A DNA stretch of 64,000 nucleotides from NCBI GenBank assembly GCA_016717655.1, contig JADKFC010000008.1, forward strand, positions 1 to 64,000, written 5' to 3'. Below the pieces are notes generated by a model. That model had not been told where the DNA came from and did not search any database. It saw nothing but the letters and a program-made list of their open reading frames with translations. The position numbers were made by a program, and so were the translations under genes. Below are positions 54,377 to 63,483 of the stretch, piece after piece (the stretch's first letter is position 1; each line of letters starts with the position of its first letter). This DNA comes from Saprospiraceae bacterium (GTDB lineage: Bacteria; Bacteroidota; Bacteroidia; Chitinophagales; Saprospiraceae).

Positions 54377-54991
54377 TTAAAAACCCGGTACAAAGACCAT
54401 TCTTTCAGATTTTCCATCTACTGCTGTATTGAGGTACATTACATTTTTGGTAATCTGAAAATGATCTGCTTTGGCAAGGGCTTTGAGATAGCGGTCTTCA
54501 AAGGCCATGGCTGCAGGAGGGCCCGCTTTTTCGGTTTGATACATGTTGATAAAGGAAAGTTCACCCGATGGTTTGAAATTAAAGTCACCGCCATACGAAT
54601 TGACGGAACTATTTCCCCTGAAAAACAATCGGTAGCTGCCAGAGTTGATTTCTTCTATCAGTTGAAGCCAAACATCGTACTCATGGGCTTTCACCACTTT
54701 GTCAGGATTGAGTTGATCCGCAAAGAGATAGCCGGCAAAATACCAGGTGCCAAAAGGCTTGTCGGTGGTATTTTCTACACAGGGCCCGGCGCTAAAGTTG
54801 GTAATGCCCCAACACAAGGCGTGACAGGCATTGGAATAGGTGTTCCCATCGCAGCCACATACTGGGGTGTATTCCTTGGTGCAGGCACAGCTGGCCTTAT
54901 CCAAAGGAATGCAGTCCACTTTTTCTTTGGTGCATGAAACAAAGGAAATCAGGGCCAGCAAAGTAAATGTGAAAAACCTTAAAACTTGCAT
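54377..54991 (-). CDS. Lipoprotein with Kazal-type inhibitor domain
   Basis: The protein is 204 residues with a lipobox at FVSC (Cys 20). Residues 27-71 are a Kazal-type protease inhibitor domain: CACTKEYTPVCGCDGNTYSN with the CGCDGxTYxN hallmark, then ACHALCWGI and a last Cys at 71, seven cysteines in all. The remainder (about 80-204) is a lipocalin-like or META/HslJ-like region (GTWYFAGYLF and KPSGELSFINMYQTEKAGPP), but this is a weaker assignment. It is exported and anchored. Bacterial Kazal proteins may block host or competitor proteases. It is alone, with a tRNA gene on the same strand downstream. Confidence 0.75.
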   Translation of the reverse strand: MQVLRFFTFTLLALISFVSCTKEKVDCIPLDKASCACTKEYTPVCGCDGNTYSNACHALCWGITNFSAGPCVENTTDKPFGTWYFAGYLFADQLNPDKVVKAHEYDVWLQLIEEINSGSYRLFFRGNSSVNSYGGDFNFKPSGELSFINMYQTEKAGPPAAMAFEDRYLKALAKADHFQITKNVMYLNTAVDGKSERMVFVPGF

Positions 54992-55052
54992 GAGGCAGCT
55001 ATTTAACTGTATAACGATTAAACCCTGTCTGCCGTTGGCAATAATGGCATGA

Positions 55053-56198
55053 TTATACCTTTGCCAGTGCTTGGTCCAGGTCCTGGATTAGGTCTTCAAC
55101 ATCTTCAATGCCCACACTCAGGCGGATCAGAGAGTCGGTCAAACCTACTTTTAATCGCTCTTCTCTGGGTATAGAGGCATGGGTCATCGATGCGGGGTGA
55201 CCGATCAATGATTCTACCCCACCCAAAGATTCTGCCAATGAAAAGTAGTGGGTTCCCTCCAACACTCTTTTGGCGGCTGGTTCGCTGTCGTCAACTAAGT
55301 CAAACGAAATCATGGCGCCAAACATGCGCATTTGTTTTTTGGCTACTTCGTGGTTGGGATGGTTGGCAAAACCGGGATAATACACCTTCGATACTTTGGA
55401 GTGGGTTAATAAATAATCTCCAATCTTCGCGGCATTTTCACAGGCACGCTGCACCCTTACATGAAGGGTTTTGATGCCTCTTAAGACCAAAAAACAATCC
55501 TGGGGACCCGGTACGGCACCGCAGGCATTCTGGATAAAATGCAGTTTTTCTGCCAACTCGTTGCTGTCTACAATCAGGGCACCGTGGATTACATCGGAGT
55601 GGCCTCCCAAGTATTTGGTAGCGCTGTGCAAAACGATGTCGGCTCCCAAAGAAATGGGATTCTGCAGATAGGGTGAGGCAAAGGTATTGTCCACGACAGT
55701 AATTACATTTCTACCCTTTACCACATCGGTACAAGCCTTGATGTCTACTATGCTCAGCATCGGATTGGTTGGCGTTTCAATCCACAGCATGCGGGTTTTG
55801 TCAGTCAGTTTATCGGCAATATTTTGCGGATTTTGCATATCAACAAAATGAAAGACGATGCCGTATTTGGCATATACCCTTACCATTTGTCGGTAAGAAC
55901 CACCATAGAGATCATTGGTTGAAATTACTTCATCACCCGGGTTCAGCAGCTTGAGTACAGCATCCTGGGCTGCCAGTCCGGAACCAAAACAAATGGCATC
56001 TACCCCATTTTCAAGGGCTGCCAGGTTTTTTTCAAGCACCTTTCGGGTTGGATTTTGGGTCCTGGCGTATTCAAATCCTTTGTGGCGACCCAGGCCTTCC
56101 TGCACATAGGTAGATGTTTGGTAGATGGGTGTCATGATGGCCCCTGTATCGGGATCCGGCTGGATGCCTGCGTGGATAACTTTTGTTCCGAATTTCAT
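55053..56198 (-). CDS. Cystathionine gamma-synthase / beta-lyase family PLP enzyme
   Basis: This 381-residue enzyme of the Cys/Met metabolism family uses PLP on Lys 195 (LHSATKYLGGHSDVIHGALI). Other family residues: PIYQTSTYVQEGLGRHKGFE, YARTQNPTRKVLEKNLAALE, ISTNDLYGGSYRQMV, IETPTNPMLSIVDI and the C-terminal ESLIGHPASMTHASIPREER with an Arg that binds the substrate carboxylate. The order and GHPASMTHA loop suit MetB or MetC/CTH; synthase, lyase or gamma-lyase cannot be separated. It has its own promoter region facing the divergent 96-codon gene. Confidence 0.9.
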   Translation of the reverse strand: MKFGTKVIHAGIQPDPDTGAIMTPIYQTSTYVQEGLGRHKGFEYARTQNPTRKVLEKNLAALENGVDAICFGSGLAAQDAVLKLLNPGDEVISTNDLYGGSYRQMVRVYAKYGIVFHFVDMQNPQNIADKLTDKTRMLWIETPTNPMLSIVDIKACTDVVKGRNVITVVDNTFASPYLQNPISLGADIVLHSATKYLGGHSDVIHGALIVDSNELAEKLHFIQNACGAVPGPQDCFLVLRGIKTLHVRVQRACENAAKIGDYLLTHSKVSKVYYPGFANHPNHEVAKKQMRMFGAMISFDLVDDSEPAAKRVLEGTHYFSLAESLGGVESLIGHPASMTHASIPREERLKVGLTDSLIRLSVGIEDVEDLIQDLDQALAKV

Positions 56199-56394
56199 TT
56201 GGTTTTAGTAGATTTTTTAAATGGTGGTTGGAATAATCCTCATTTATTTTGCAAAGTTGCCAAATTTTATCCAAAAAAAGAGGGGTACAGGCCCATTTTA
56301 TGGTAAAATCATACAATTTGAACCCTGGCGATGACCAAATAAAAGATGTGGATAAAGAGGTGGTCAAATCTGCTCCACAGATATGAAAATTTAA

Positions 56395-56402
56395 TATATT
56401 TG
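56395..56402 (+). promoter_or_regulatory. -7 box for the MBL-fold operon
   Basis: TATATTTG matches TAnnTTTG, 29 bases before the TTG start at 56432. Confidence 0.5.
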
Positions 56403-56431
56403 TAAATCCTATATGACCAAAAAAGATTAAC

Positions 56432-56722
56432 TTGAAGTATTCAAAATCAAATCTGGAGAAGTTAGAACTGTTGTTCAAAGAGCTGGAATATACCGTGAGG
56501 TATGAAAAAGGCAATTTCAATTCAGGTTACTGCGTAGTGGAGCACAAAAAAATAGTGGTTGTCAACCGCTTTTACGATATCGAGGGCAGGATCAATATCC
56601 TGTTGGACATTCTCAGCACCTTGTCCATTGATGAGGCCAGTCTTACCGAAAAATCACAGCAATTTTTCAGACAAGTTGCCAAAAACCAGGAAAATCAGTT
56701 GAAAGAACTCTTACAGGTGTGA
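56432..56722 (+). CDS. Conserved hypothetical protein coupled to the MBL-fold gene
   Basis: This 96-residue protein, from a TTG start, begins MKYSKSNLEKLELLFKELEY and has FNSGYCVVEHKKIVVVNRFY, a GRINILLDILSTLSIDEASL helix and a charged end. I do not recognise a named family, although similar short proteins occur in Bacteroidota before MBL-fold hydrolases. No ATG start in frame lies upstream. Its stop overlaps the start of the MBL-fold gene (GTGA, four bases), so the products are made in parallel and may work together. Confidence 0.6.
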   Translation: MKYSKSNLEKLELLFKELEYTVRYEKGNFNSGYCVVEHKKIVVVNRFYDIEGRINILLDILSTLSIDEASLTEKSQQFFRQVAKNQENQLKELLQV

Positions 56723-57483
56723 GACTGCTTTTTCTAGGAACGGGCACTTCGCAAGGCATTCCGGTATTGGGCTGTCAATGTGCCACTTGCCATTCTTCAG
56801 ATCCCAATGACATCCGCAGCCGAAGTAGCGTGATAGTGGAAGAAGGTGGGTGTCGGATCCTAATCGATACCAGCCCTGATCTCCGCCAACAATTACTTAC
56901 CCACGGCATAATGGATTTGGATGCCATTTTATTTACGCACGAACACAATGACCACACGGCGGGACTTGACGATGTGCGTCCCATCAACTTTCTGCAACAA
57001 AAGTCAATACCTGCTTACGCCAACCAAAGGGTAATCGAAGACCTCAGGCAGAGGTATCACTACGTATTTGGGGCAAAGGCATACCCCGGATCGCCAAGGG
57101 TAGAGTTAATTGAAATTGAAGAAGGAAAACCATTTGAAGTGGGTTCTGTTCAAATCCTTCCACTTGCCGTCATCCACGGTAGATTGCCCATTTTGGGTTT
57201 TAAAATAGGTTCGCTGGCATACATCACCGATGCTTCTGAGCTGCCAGACCAAACCTTGGCAGAAATAGCTGGTGTTGAAATCTTGGTCATCAATGCATTG
57301 CAGTTGGTTCCTCACCACGCCCATTTTAGCTTAGACCAGGCCTTGGAAGTAGCTCAAAAAGTGGGTGCCGGTACTACTCTACTCACCCATATGAGCCATC
57401 AATTGGGTCCTGTAGAGCAATGGTCCAAACTATTGCCGGCCGGAGTTTTGGCTTCATATGATGGATTAAGCCTTCAGTTATAG
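56719..57483 (+). CDS. MBL-fold metallo-hydrolase (PhnP / RNase Z-like)
   Basis: The 254-residue protein, starting at GTG 56719, has MRLLFLGTGTSQGIPVLGCQ and CATCHSSDPNDIRSRSSVIV, the PhnP-like beginning with a CxCxxC zinc site. The metallo-beta-lactamase motif H74-E-H76-N-D78-H79 (ILFTHEHNDHTAGLDD) and ALQLVPHHAHFSLDQA follow, with a late His in LLTHMSHQLG. PhnP is a cyclic phosphodiesterase; related proteins act on nucleotides or lipoate metabolism. No phn genes are near, so the role is unknown. It is translationally coupled with the 96-codon gene upstream. Its stop is followed by the gldN terminator on the opposite strand. Confidence 0.85.
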   Translation: MRLLFLGTGTSQGIPVLGCQCATCHSSDPNDIRSRSSVIVEEGGCRILIDTSPDLRQQLLTHGIMDLDAILFTHEHNDHTAGLDDVRPINFLQQKSIPAYANQRVIEDLRQRYHYVFGAKAYPGSPRVELIEIEEGKPFEVGSVQILPLAVIHGRLPILGFKIGSLAYITDASELPDQTLAEIAGVEILVINALQLVPHHAHFSLDQALEVAQKVGAGTTLLTHMSHQLGPVEQWSKLLPAGVLASYDGLSLQL

Positions 57484-57485
57484 AT

Positions 57486-57517
57486 AAAAAAAAAGCCCTC
57501 CCTAAAAAGGGAAGGAT
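57486..57517 (-). terminator. Intrinsic terminator of the gldKLMN operon
   Basis: On the minus strand CCTTCCCT and AGGGAGGG pair around a TTTT loop, followed by nine Ts, starting about 22 bases after the gldN stop. Confidence 0.8.
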
Positions 57518-57538
57518 TTATATCATGGGATCATAAGA

Positions 57539-58415
57539 TCAATATTCCCAAAGATCGTGTTCGAAGTTGAACAATTCGTTTTTGATTTTTTCAGATTCCA
57601 TTAATCGGTCGAAACCAAACATGGGATCTTTGTCATCAAAATATTGATCTACTTTGTAGTCCAACACGTTGGATTTCTTATAGATGATGCTGGTAAAATA
57701 CCTGTTGTCCAGAAGGTCTGCCCAAGTCATAGGAGCTACATCATTGTTATCACTGATCACCCTGTGTTTTGACAAAAATGTTCTTGCCTCAGGATAATAA
57801 ACCCAAAACAATGGGTATTCCAATGGTTTGTCCAAGCCTTCTACGGTTTCTTCGTATAAAGGAGCGATGCCGATGATGCGATTTTTCATCATGGAAGCTT
57901 CTTCGTCGAAGAACCAGATTTCCTTAACACGGAAACGGTAGATATTTCTCCAGTCTTTGGTGTTTTTTTACCACCTGCACCTTTTCTTCGTCAGTATCGT
58001 AATCAAAGGTGGTAATGGTATCAACATCAAACAACTTCTTCTCAACATCTTCGAAGGTAAGCGCTTGCTTAAATTTTTCATCTTCAAAAACGGTGATGTC
58101 ACCATTCTGAATCATGTCTTTAAGGATGTTAAAGAAAGGAGCTTCTTCGGCCCTCCATGCGAGATTCATTTTTTCGCGGGTTTCAACCAGTCTCCACACT
58201 CTTTTCTCCCAGGCAATATCCGCTTCGCGGACAGGCTCATAACTCATGAGCTTTGCATCTGTGATAAGGCGTTTGCTTACGATGTCATCAATGTAGATGT
58301 CTTCAGCAGGAGCGCTTGATTCGGTAATCACCCTTTCTGCGTTTTGAGCTGAGGCAGCAAATGTACAGACCCAGCAAGCCAGCAATGCGACAAAAAGTTT
58401 GAAGTTGTTATTCAT
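57539..58415 (-). CDS. gldN: GldN (PorN), T9SS/gliding complex component (frameshifted in this sequence)
   Basis: GldN is a periplasmic part of the T9SS core that binds GldK at the outer membrane. The signal peptide is KLFVALLACWVCTFAASAQ. The mature part has VSKRLITDAKLMSYEPVREA and WEKRVWRLVETREKMNLAWR. At 57960-57972 a T7 run (plus strand) breaks the frame; restored, it reads KDWRNIYRFRVKEIWFFDEE and continues RIIGIAPLYEETVEGLDKPL, YPLFWVYYPEARTFLSKHRV and MTWADLLDNRYFTSIIYKKS, all conserved in GldN. The gene order gldK-L-M-N is intact and terminates with the hairpin at 57486. Confidence 0.92.
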
Positions 58416-58433
58416 CTTAAAGAGATAAAAAAA

Positions 58434-59999
58434 TTATTTAATAGTAAATACCATTGAACCGATGGCCCTTGGTGCAGGGTCGCCAGGACACTTACACTTG
58501 ATATCCTGGAACAAGTAGTTGTCACCCGGAGCAGCTTTACCGATCAATGATTGTGATTTAGCATTGTATTTTCCTCCCTGGTTTGGAGAGAATTCAGGAT
58601 CCTGACGTTTCGGAGCACGGATCAACAGGTATTCTGAGATCTCGCACTTGGCTTCGAAGTCAAAACCTTCCAACAATGGGTAAACCCCAGGGTAAGCTTT
58701 GAATTCACCATCACCAATTTTACCGCCTCTGTTTCTACCCAAAACCGGTACTGGATCCGGAATCCTTTTTACGCGGAAGTCTTTGCTGTAGTTCATACCA
58801 GGAGCACTTACTGTAACCTTGGCATTTCCTACCTGGGTAACTTTTACCGTGTAAGTACCATCTGCATTTCTGCTGATGTTACCACCTGTCATGTTAACCT
58901 GGATTTGGTTAGAACTTACACCTGCAACAGCGATCTCAACCGGGTTATCAACACCGATGTAGAACACGTTCATTTTAGAAGCTGAAACGGTAGCAGATTT
59001 TTCACCTACTTCATATTCAAATTCTGACTTGTATGTATCTGTCTTTCCGGTGATCGGGTTGGTTACAGAAACCGAAGCTGTGTAGGTTTTTTTACCAAGG
59101 CTTGAGCCTGTAGCAGTATATTTTGCCACACCGTCTTTGTCAGTAGCCAATCTTGCACCGTTTACAGAAACAGAGATACCTGTATTGGTACCTGCACCTG
59201 CTGCAGCACTTAAAAATACGTCTGCTTCGTAAGACTCACCTTTGAGGATGTAAGATTTTTTAGGAGCAGCTACTACCCGGAATTTATCCAAAACCACATC
59301 GTCTTTAGAAAGACCTACTTTACCTGCAAGGTAGTTGAGCAGGGCTGCTTCAGAAGCTTTGGTATCGTTGATAAATTTAGAAAAGATAGGCTCAGTAGCA
59401 CCAATTGGCATGTGACCAAAGGTAAAGTCGGCCCAGTCTTTCTTTTTGTTAGCAGATTTTTGCCAGGTATCATCATCGATTTCGATGGGAAGTTGGAAAG
59501 TGGCTCTTTCTTTTTCGTCAACGAGTGCCAGCAACTTGGATTTTACATCCAACATTTTCTGGCGCATCTTCATACCTTCTCCGCTGTCTACCATAAGACG
59601 GGTAGTAGCATCGTAGTCTCTTTTACCGATGGGTTCTTTGATACCGTAGGCATCCACAAAATCCCCTTCATCGCGAGATCCATTTCTGTTACCTCCTTCA
59701 TCGATCAGTTTGTCGATCAGACCCTGGATGTAAGCAGTATTTTCTTTAGATATGGCTCGTACCTGATCTACGCGATCAGCATATGTTTTTAATTCGTCTT
59801 TTTTCTTCGCTCCGTCCTTAATGGCTTGAGGAAGGGCGTCATTTGATGTATCAAGTGCAGTATTGGCAGCTCTCAAACCCTTGTCGACCATGGCAAATGC
59901 GTTGAATATCTCCGCAGAAACATTCAATGCCAAAAGGGCTGTAAGAACCAGATACATTACGTTGATCATCAACTGTCTGGGTTCCTTAGGAATTGACAT
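58434..59999 (-). CDS. gldM: GldM (PorM), T9SS motor component
   Basis: GldM forms the dimeric periplasmic shaft of the GldLM motor that powers T9SS and gliding. The 521-residue protein has one N-terminal helix: EPRQLMINVMYLVLTALLAL (Arg 8 corresponds to the conserved Arg that pairs with the GldL Glu), then NVSAEIFNAFAMVDKGLRAA. The long periplasmic part holds several domains: IDKLIDEGGNRNGSRDEG, LKGESYEADVFLSAAAGAG, Ig-like repeats (KKTYTASVSVTNPITGKTD and the segment after it) and a C-terminal domain (DFRVKRIPDPVPVLGRNRGG). It lies 54 bases after gldL and 18 before gldN. Confidence 0.95.
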   Translation of the reverse strand: MSIPKEPRQLMINVMYLVLTALLALNVSAEIFNAFAMVDKGLRAANTALDTSNDALPQAIKDGAKKKDELKTYADRVDQVRAISKENTAYIQGLIDKLIDEGGNRNGSRDEGDFVDAYGIKEPIGKRDYDATTRLMVDSGEGMKMRQKMLDVKSKLLALVDEKERATFQLPIEIDDDTWQKSANKKKDWADFTFGHMPIGATEPIFSKFINDTKASEAALLNYLAGKVGLSKDDVVLDKFRVVAAPKKSYILKGESYEADVFLSAAAGAGTNTGISVSVNGARLATDKDGVAKYTATGSSLGKKTYTASVSVTNPITGKTDTYKSEFEYEVGEKSATVSASKMNVFYIGVDNPVEIAVAGVSSNQIQVNMTGGNISRNADGTYTVKVTQVGNAKVTVSAPGMNYSKDFRVKRIPDPVPVLGRNRGGKIGDGEFKAYPGVYPLLEGFDFEAKCEISEYLLIRAPKRQDPEFSPNQGGKYNAKSQSLIGKAAPGDNYLFQDIKCKCPGDPAPRAIGSMVFTIK

Positions 60000-60052
60000 C
60001 TTCTTCTTTAGTTTTTTTGATTAAGAAATGAATGATTGGATGAAGAACCCGA

Positions 60053-60634
60053 TTACTGTTTAACTATAAACGCATTCAATACATTGCCGTATACAGAGTT
60101 CAATGAAGAAAGGTTTTTGTTCAAAGCCATCATTTGGTCTTTGTAAACCTTTGTATCATCAACTGTGTCATTGAGGGTCTTCATAGCCTCATTCATCTTA
60201 GTATAGAAGTTGTGCATTGTTTTCATTTGCTGGCTGGTTTCAGAAAAATCAACTTCCTGAAGGGCTTTCAATGAACCAAGGCTTTTTGACATGTTTTGCA
60301 ATTCGCTCAACATACCTCCCAATCTGTTTTCAACTGCTTCTGCATCCAAAGCTCTTGGGCCTGCTTTAACAGGTCCTGCCGTCAAAGGAGAGATGTTAGA
60401 TGAATACTGATCCAATCCTGGATATAATTTTTCCCAATAGTAGTCTTTTTCAGGGCCGAGGATACCCAGCATAAGGAATAGAAATGCTTCCACAACCAGA
60501 CCGGCTGTGATTGCAGGACCACCCCAAGGCTCAGAGTTGATCTTACCAAGGGCACCGATCATAACCACGGATGCTCCTACACCTATGAGGAAATTCTTTG
60601 CATACTTAAAAGTAGGTGACTTAAAAAAGCTCAT
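60053..60634 (-). CDS. gldL: GldL (PorL), T9SS motor stator
   Basis: GldL is the inner-membrane proton-driven part of the GldLM motor. The 193-residue protein has two helices: about 12-30 (AKNFLIGVGASVVMIGALG) and 40-60, which has AGLVVEAFLFLMLGIL with Glu 49, the position of the conserved Glu in F. johnsoniae GldL needed for motor function. KINSEPWGGPA joins them. The C-terminal cytoplasmic part (about 60-193) is helical with coiled-coil character (LNDTVDDTKVYKDQMMALNK). Length is close to known GldL. It is between gldK and gldM with a 109-base gap to gldK and a 53-base gap to gldM. Confidence 0.95.
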   Translation of the reverse strand: MSFFKSPTFKYAKNFLIGVGASVVMIGALGKINSEPWGGPAITAGLVVEAFLFLMLGILGPEKDYYWEKLYPGLDQYSSNISPLTAGPVKAGPRALDAEAVENRLGGMLSELQNMSKSLGSLKALQEVDFSETSQQMKTMHNFYTKMNEAMKTLNDTVDDTKVYKDQMMALNKNLSSLNSVYGNVLNAFIVKQ

Positions 60635-60743
60635 TTTTAGATTAAATTTAGTTGTTAGTAAATATTATCTGGAAAGTAATACGGATATACACCGGATCAG
60701 AGTAACAAGATCGCGGAGGTCAACCGGGGTACTTAATAAAAGA

Positions 60744-61979
60744 CTAGAAATCGTTGATTGACCTTCCGAGGTAAGTCAATACTGTCCTGAATCCGATGTA
60801 GGATTTAGCAGTATCCTGGAACTCCCAATGTCTTGTACCTGTTTGCAGGTAGTAAGAAATGTCTTTCCAAGATCCACCTCTCAAAACCTTACGCTTAAGT
60901 GCTTCAGGATCGGTTGGTGCAGCATTGTACCTATTGTCTGAGTTAAGATCGTGCTCAAGGGTGTAGGCATTTTCTACATAAGCTGAGCTGGTCCATTCTG
61001 ACACGTTGCCTGCCATGTTGTAGAGGCCGTAATCATTGGGGAAGTAAGCATCTGCTTTCACAGTATAAAGTCCTCCATCTTCCGGATAATTGCCCCTTCC
61101 AGGTTTGAAATTGGCAAGTAAACAACCTTTTGCATTCCTTACATAAGGACCACCCCAAGGATAGGGTGAAAGATCGTGACCACCTCTGGCAGCATATTCC
61201 CATTCAGCCTCAGATGGCAGACGGTAAATTTCTGTATTTACTTCAGATGGGTCTCTGTATTTGTCGTATAATCTGGTCCTCCAATCGCAGAATGCGGTTG
61301 CCTGGTGCCAGTTAACGCCTACCACCGGATAGTCGTCAAAGGCTGGATGCCAGAAATAGTTTCTTGTAAACGGCTCATTATAGCTATAAGAGAAGTCTCT
61401 GATCCAACACATGGTGTCAGGATAGATTTCTACCTCTTCTTTTTTAATGTGGGCCTTACGCTCGGTTCCGCGAGTAGCAGCTCCCTGCCAGTCGAACCAT
61501 TCGTATTTGTACTTCAGTTTGCGAGGATCCATCTCTCTCTTGCCAGAGAAAGCCATATCGCCCTGATAGTACATTTCATCCAGGGTTGGATCAGAGTGGT
61601 CCAACTCGATTTCCCAGTCGATAGACTCATTGCCATTGTCATCCTGGATGACGTCACCCATGATGGTATGTGCGATGGAGTCACGAACCCAGTACACAAA
61701 CTGGCGGTATTCGTTGTTGGTAATTTCGGTATCGTCCATGAAAAATCCCTGAATAGAGATGGACTTAGGCCTCTGAGTGAATGTTGAGAAAACATCCTGA
61801 TCGCCCTGACCGATGTGAACCTGACCAGATTGGACGTACACCATACCGTAAGGATTAGGACTGGTCCATTTTGGCCTGTTTGCAACTCCTACAAGTTGCC
61901 CGGATTCCGTCGATCCGCAAGACGCTAGCAATAAGATCAAAGCAAAAAAGCTTAGCGCTGAAAAAAGAGTTTTTTTCAT
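60744..61979 (-). CDS. gldK: GldK (PorK) lipoprotein, T9SS ring component
   Basis: GldK/PorK forms the periplasmic ring with GldN under the outer membrane. The 411-residue protein has a lipobox ending LLASC (Cys 21), then GMVYVQSGQVHIGQGDQDVF and SISIQGFFMDDTEITNNEYR, a formylglycine-generating-enzyme (FGE-sulfatase) fold, as in all GldK. The later YPVVGVNWHQATAFCDWRTR and LPSEAEWEYAARGGHDLSPY match this domain, and KVLRGGSWKDISYYLQTGTR ends it. It is the first gene of the operon. A promoter with TTG and TATCTTTA elements is upstream. Confidence 0.95.
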   Translation of the reverse strand: MKKTLFSALSFFALILLLASCGSTESGQLVGVANRPKWTSPNPYGMVYVQSGQVHIGQGDQDVFSTFTQRPKSISIQGFFMDDTEITNNEYRQFVYWVRDSIAHTIMGDVIQDDNGNESIDWEIELDHSDPTLDEMYYQGDMAFSGKREMDPRKLKYKYEWFDWQGAATRGTERKAHIKKEEVEIYPDTMCWIRDFSYSYNEPFTRNYFWHPAFDDYPVVGVNWHQATAFCDWRTRLYDKYRDPSEVNTEIYRLPSEAEWEYAARGGHDLSPYPWGGPYVRNAKGCLLANFKPGRGNYPEDGGLYTVKADAYFPNDYGLYNMAGNVSEWTSSAYVENAYTLEHDLNSDNRYNAAPTDPEALKRKVLRGGSWKDISYYLQTGTRHWEFQDTAKSYIGFRTVLTYLGRSINDF

Positions 61980-62264
61980 TTTTTCTACCTACAATTTTTA
62001 ATTTATAAACCCCTTTATAAAATTCAAGGCGTAAAGATAATGCTGAAATTCTATTTTCAAAAAATATATTCTGAAAATGTAAAAATTTAGGATTACTTAG
62101 GTTCTTTAGCAAATGTTACAACGCATATATTACTGCGGATATTGCGCAAAATTCCAAATAAAATTATGTTGGCATATTGCGGTTTACCCTTGGTAAAAAA
62201 GGCGGTAAATATGATTAAAATTCCTCAAGTGAATTTTAGCCCCTCTGCCCTATCCTAGCCCTTT
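61980..62264. other. Intergenic region between PorP-like and gldK genes
   Basis: Contains the gldK promoter (62033-62060) and TTTACC-CTT-GGTAAA (62183-62197), an exact 6-3-6 palindrome lacking a T-run downstream of the PorP-like gene. No coding frame is supported. Confidence 0.45.
62033..62060 (-). promoter_or_regulatory. Promoter of the gldKLMN operon
   Basis: On the minus strand TTG (plus 62058-62060), 17 bases, then TATCTTTA (plus 62033-62040), close to the Bacteroidota TTG-N17-23-TAnnTTTG consensus with the final G changed to A. It is about 54 bases before ATG 61979. Confidence 0.55.
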
Positions 62265-63272
62265 CTACTCCAAAAATCTTGGGTTAAAAATGATTTTTGG
62301 TGGTTGCCCGGTAGCCGGAAGGTTGTAAAAGTTGATGCGCAACATCAACTCATGGCTCCCTTCGTGGCTGCGCTGCAGGCTCGAAATACCTGCATCGTAC
62401 TGATAAAACACTGAATATCTGCGATTGATCTTGTGACCTACGCAGAAACCCAAAGCATCCCATGTCGGAGAACTGTTTCCCCGTATCATCACTCCTCCAA
62501 AAATGTTGCCATTTATGCGAAGCAAGGCATGAATTTCGGATTGAATTTTTCTTAAATCTGATCTCACAACCACACTGGGCTGAAAATGAACGTTTTGCGA
62601 CAACGAAATGGGGTATTGAAAAAATCCCATCAATTGGGTTTTGAGCCCAAACCGGGTCAAATCCAGCTCGATTGGGTGGCTGGGCACATCCAAAACGGAA
62701 ATGCCGGTCTGAAACAGGGGGTGCCTGAAAAAGAGGGATGCCTCCCATTGAAAGCCGTTTCCGGTGTACTTACCCGTATTTAAAATGGGGTCATTGTGGT
62801 CAATAGTGCCATTTTCATAATCACCACCAGGTGTTCTGATGGCATTGCCGTCAATGCCCATTTGCAAAAACCCCAGCCTCGCCCCGAGAGAAAGACTGCC
62901 TCCTGCTGCCCTGAAAACCCTGGCACCGGATGCCCTGATGCTGCGGTATTGCAGCACCCCATCTGACGCAGTTTGAAGGTCGAATCCCACCCCCAGGTTG
63001 AACAAATAGATGGGCAGATGCATGCCAGCATAAAAAAACCGGGGACTGCCGGGTAAATTGACCCATTGGTTGCGCAGGTGCAAATGGATGGCAATGGATT
63101 GATCAAAACCAGCATAGGCAGCGTGCTCCCGATAAGGATTGAGCGGCACAAAAGACGATTGGTTCCATTGCTGAGCGCTGGATGGGATTGTGGCCATGAC
63201 CCATAAAAAAGCGATCATCAACACAAGCCTGTTACCCTTTGTTCCCACCGATGTTTTTGAAAAATAAGTCAT
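62265..63272 (-). CDS. PorP/SprF-family outer-membrane protein
   Basis: The 335-residue protein has a signal peptide (LVLMIAFLWVMATIPSSAQ) and the PorP/SprF barrel: FVPLNPYREHAAYAGFDQSI, NQWVNLPGSPRFFYAGMHLP, LNTGKYTGNGFQWEASLFFR, and FQYPISLSQNVHFQPSVVVR with the later GHKINRRYSVFYQYDAGISS and LMLRINFYNLP. PorP/SprF proteins help export or attach specific T9SS cargo in pairs with the gene beside them. A cargo gene with a type-A CTD lies upstream on the same strand, 211 bases before it. It is separate from gldK by 285 bases with a TTTACC-CTT-GGTAAA palindrome (62183-62197). Confidence 0.87.
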   Translation of the reverse strand: MTYFSKTSVGTKGNRLVLMIAFLWVMATIPSSAQQWNQSSFVPLNPYREHAAYAGFDQSIAIHLHLRNQWVNLPGSPRFFYAGMHLPIYLFNLGVGFDLQTASDGVLQYRSIRASGARVFRAAGGSLSLGARLGFLQMGIDGNAIRTPGGDYENGTIDHNDPILNTGKYTGNGFQWEASLFFRHPLFQTGISVLDVPSHPIELDLTRFGLKTQLMGFFQYPISLSQNVHFQPSVVVRSDLRKIQSEIHALLRINGNIFGGVMIRGNSSPTWDALGFCVGHKINRRYSVFYQYDAGISSLQRSHEGSHELMLRINFYNLPATGQPPKIIFNPRFLE

Positions 63273-63483
63273 TTACCCGCACAAGATAATGTGTATGACT
63301 CAAATTGAAAGTAAAATTGTTAAAATAACTATTGGATTCTAAAAAACCTACTTTATTTTTATTAAATAAAGAATAACTATCTGTAAATCAATTTGAATTG
63401 AGAGACAAAGGGCAATATTAAAAGCATTTTAATTGGTGGGTAAAAACGCAAAATAAATAATAGCTATGAGAACTAAATAGCTG

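Noticed and set aside
57955..57975. Programmed ribosomal frameshift at the homopolymer in gldN (and in clpB).
   Set aside because: The same kind of break occurs in many unrelated genes here, with no slippery heptamer or downstream structure in common.
62183..62197. TTTACC-CTT-GGTAAA as the terminator of the PorP-like gene.
   Set aside because: On the minus strand no T-run follows the stem, so it is listed only as a palindrome.
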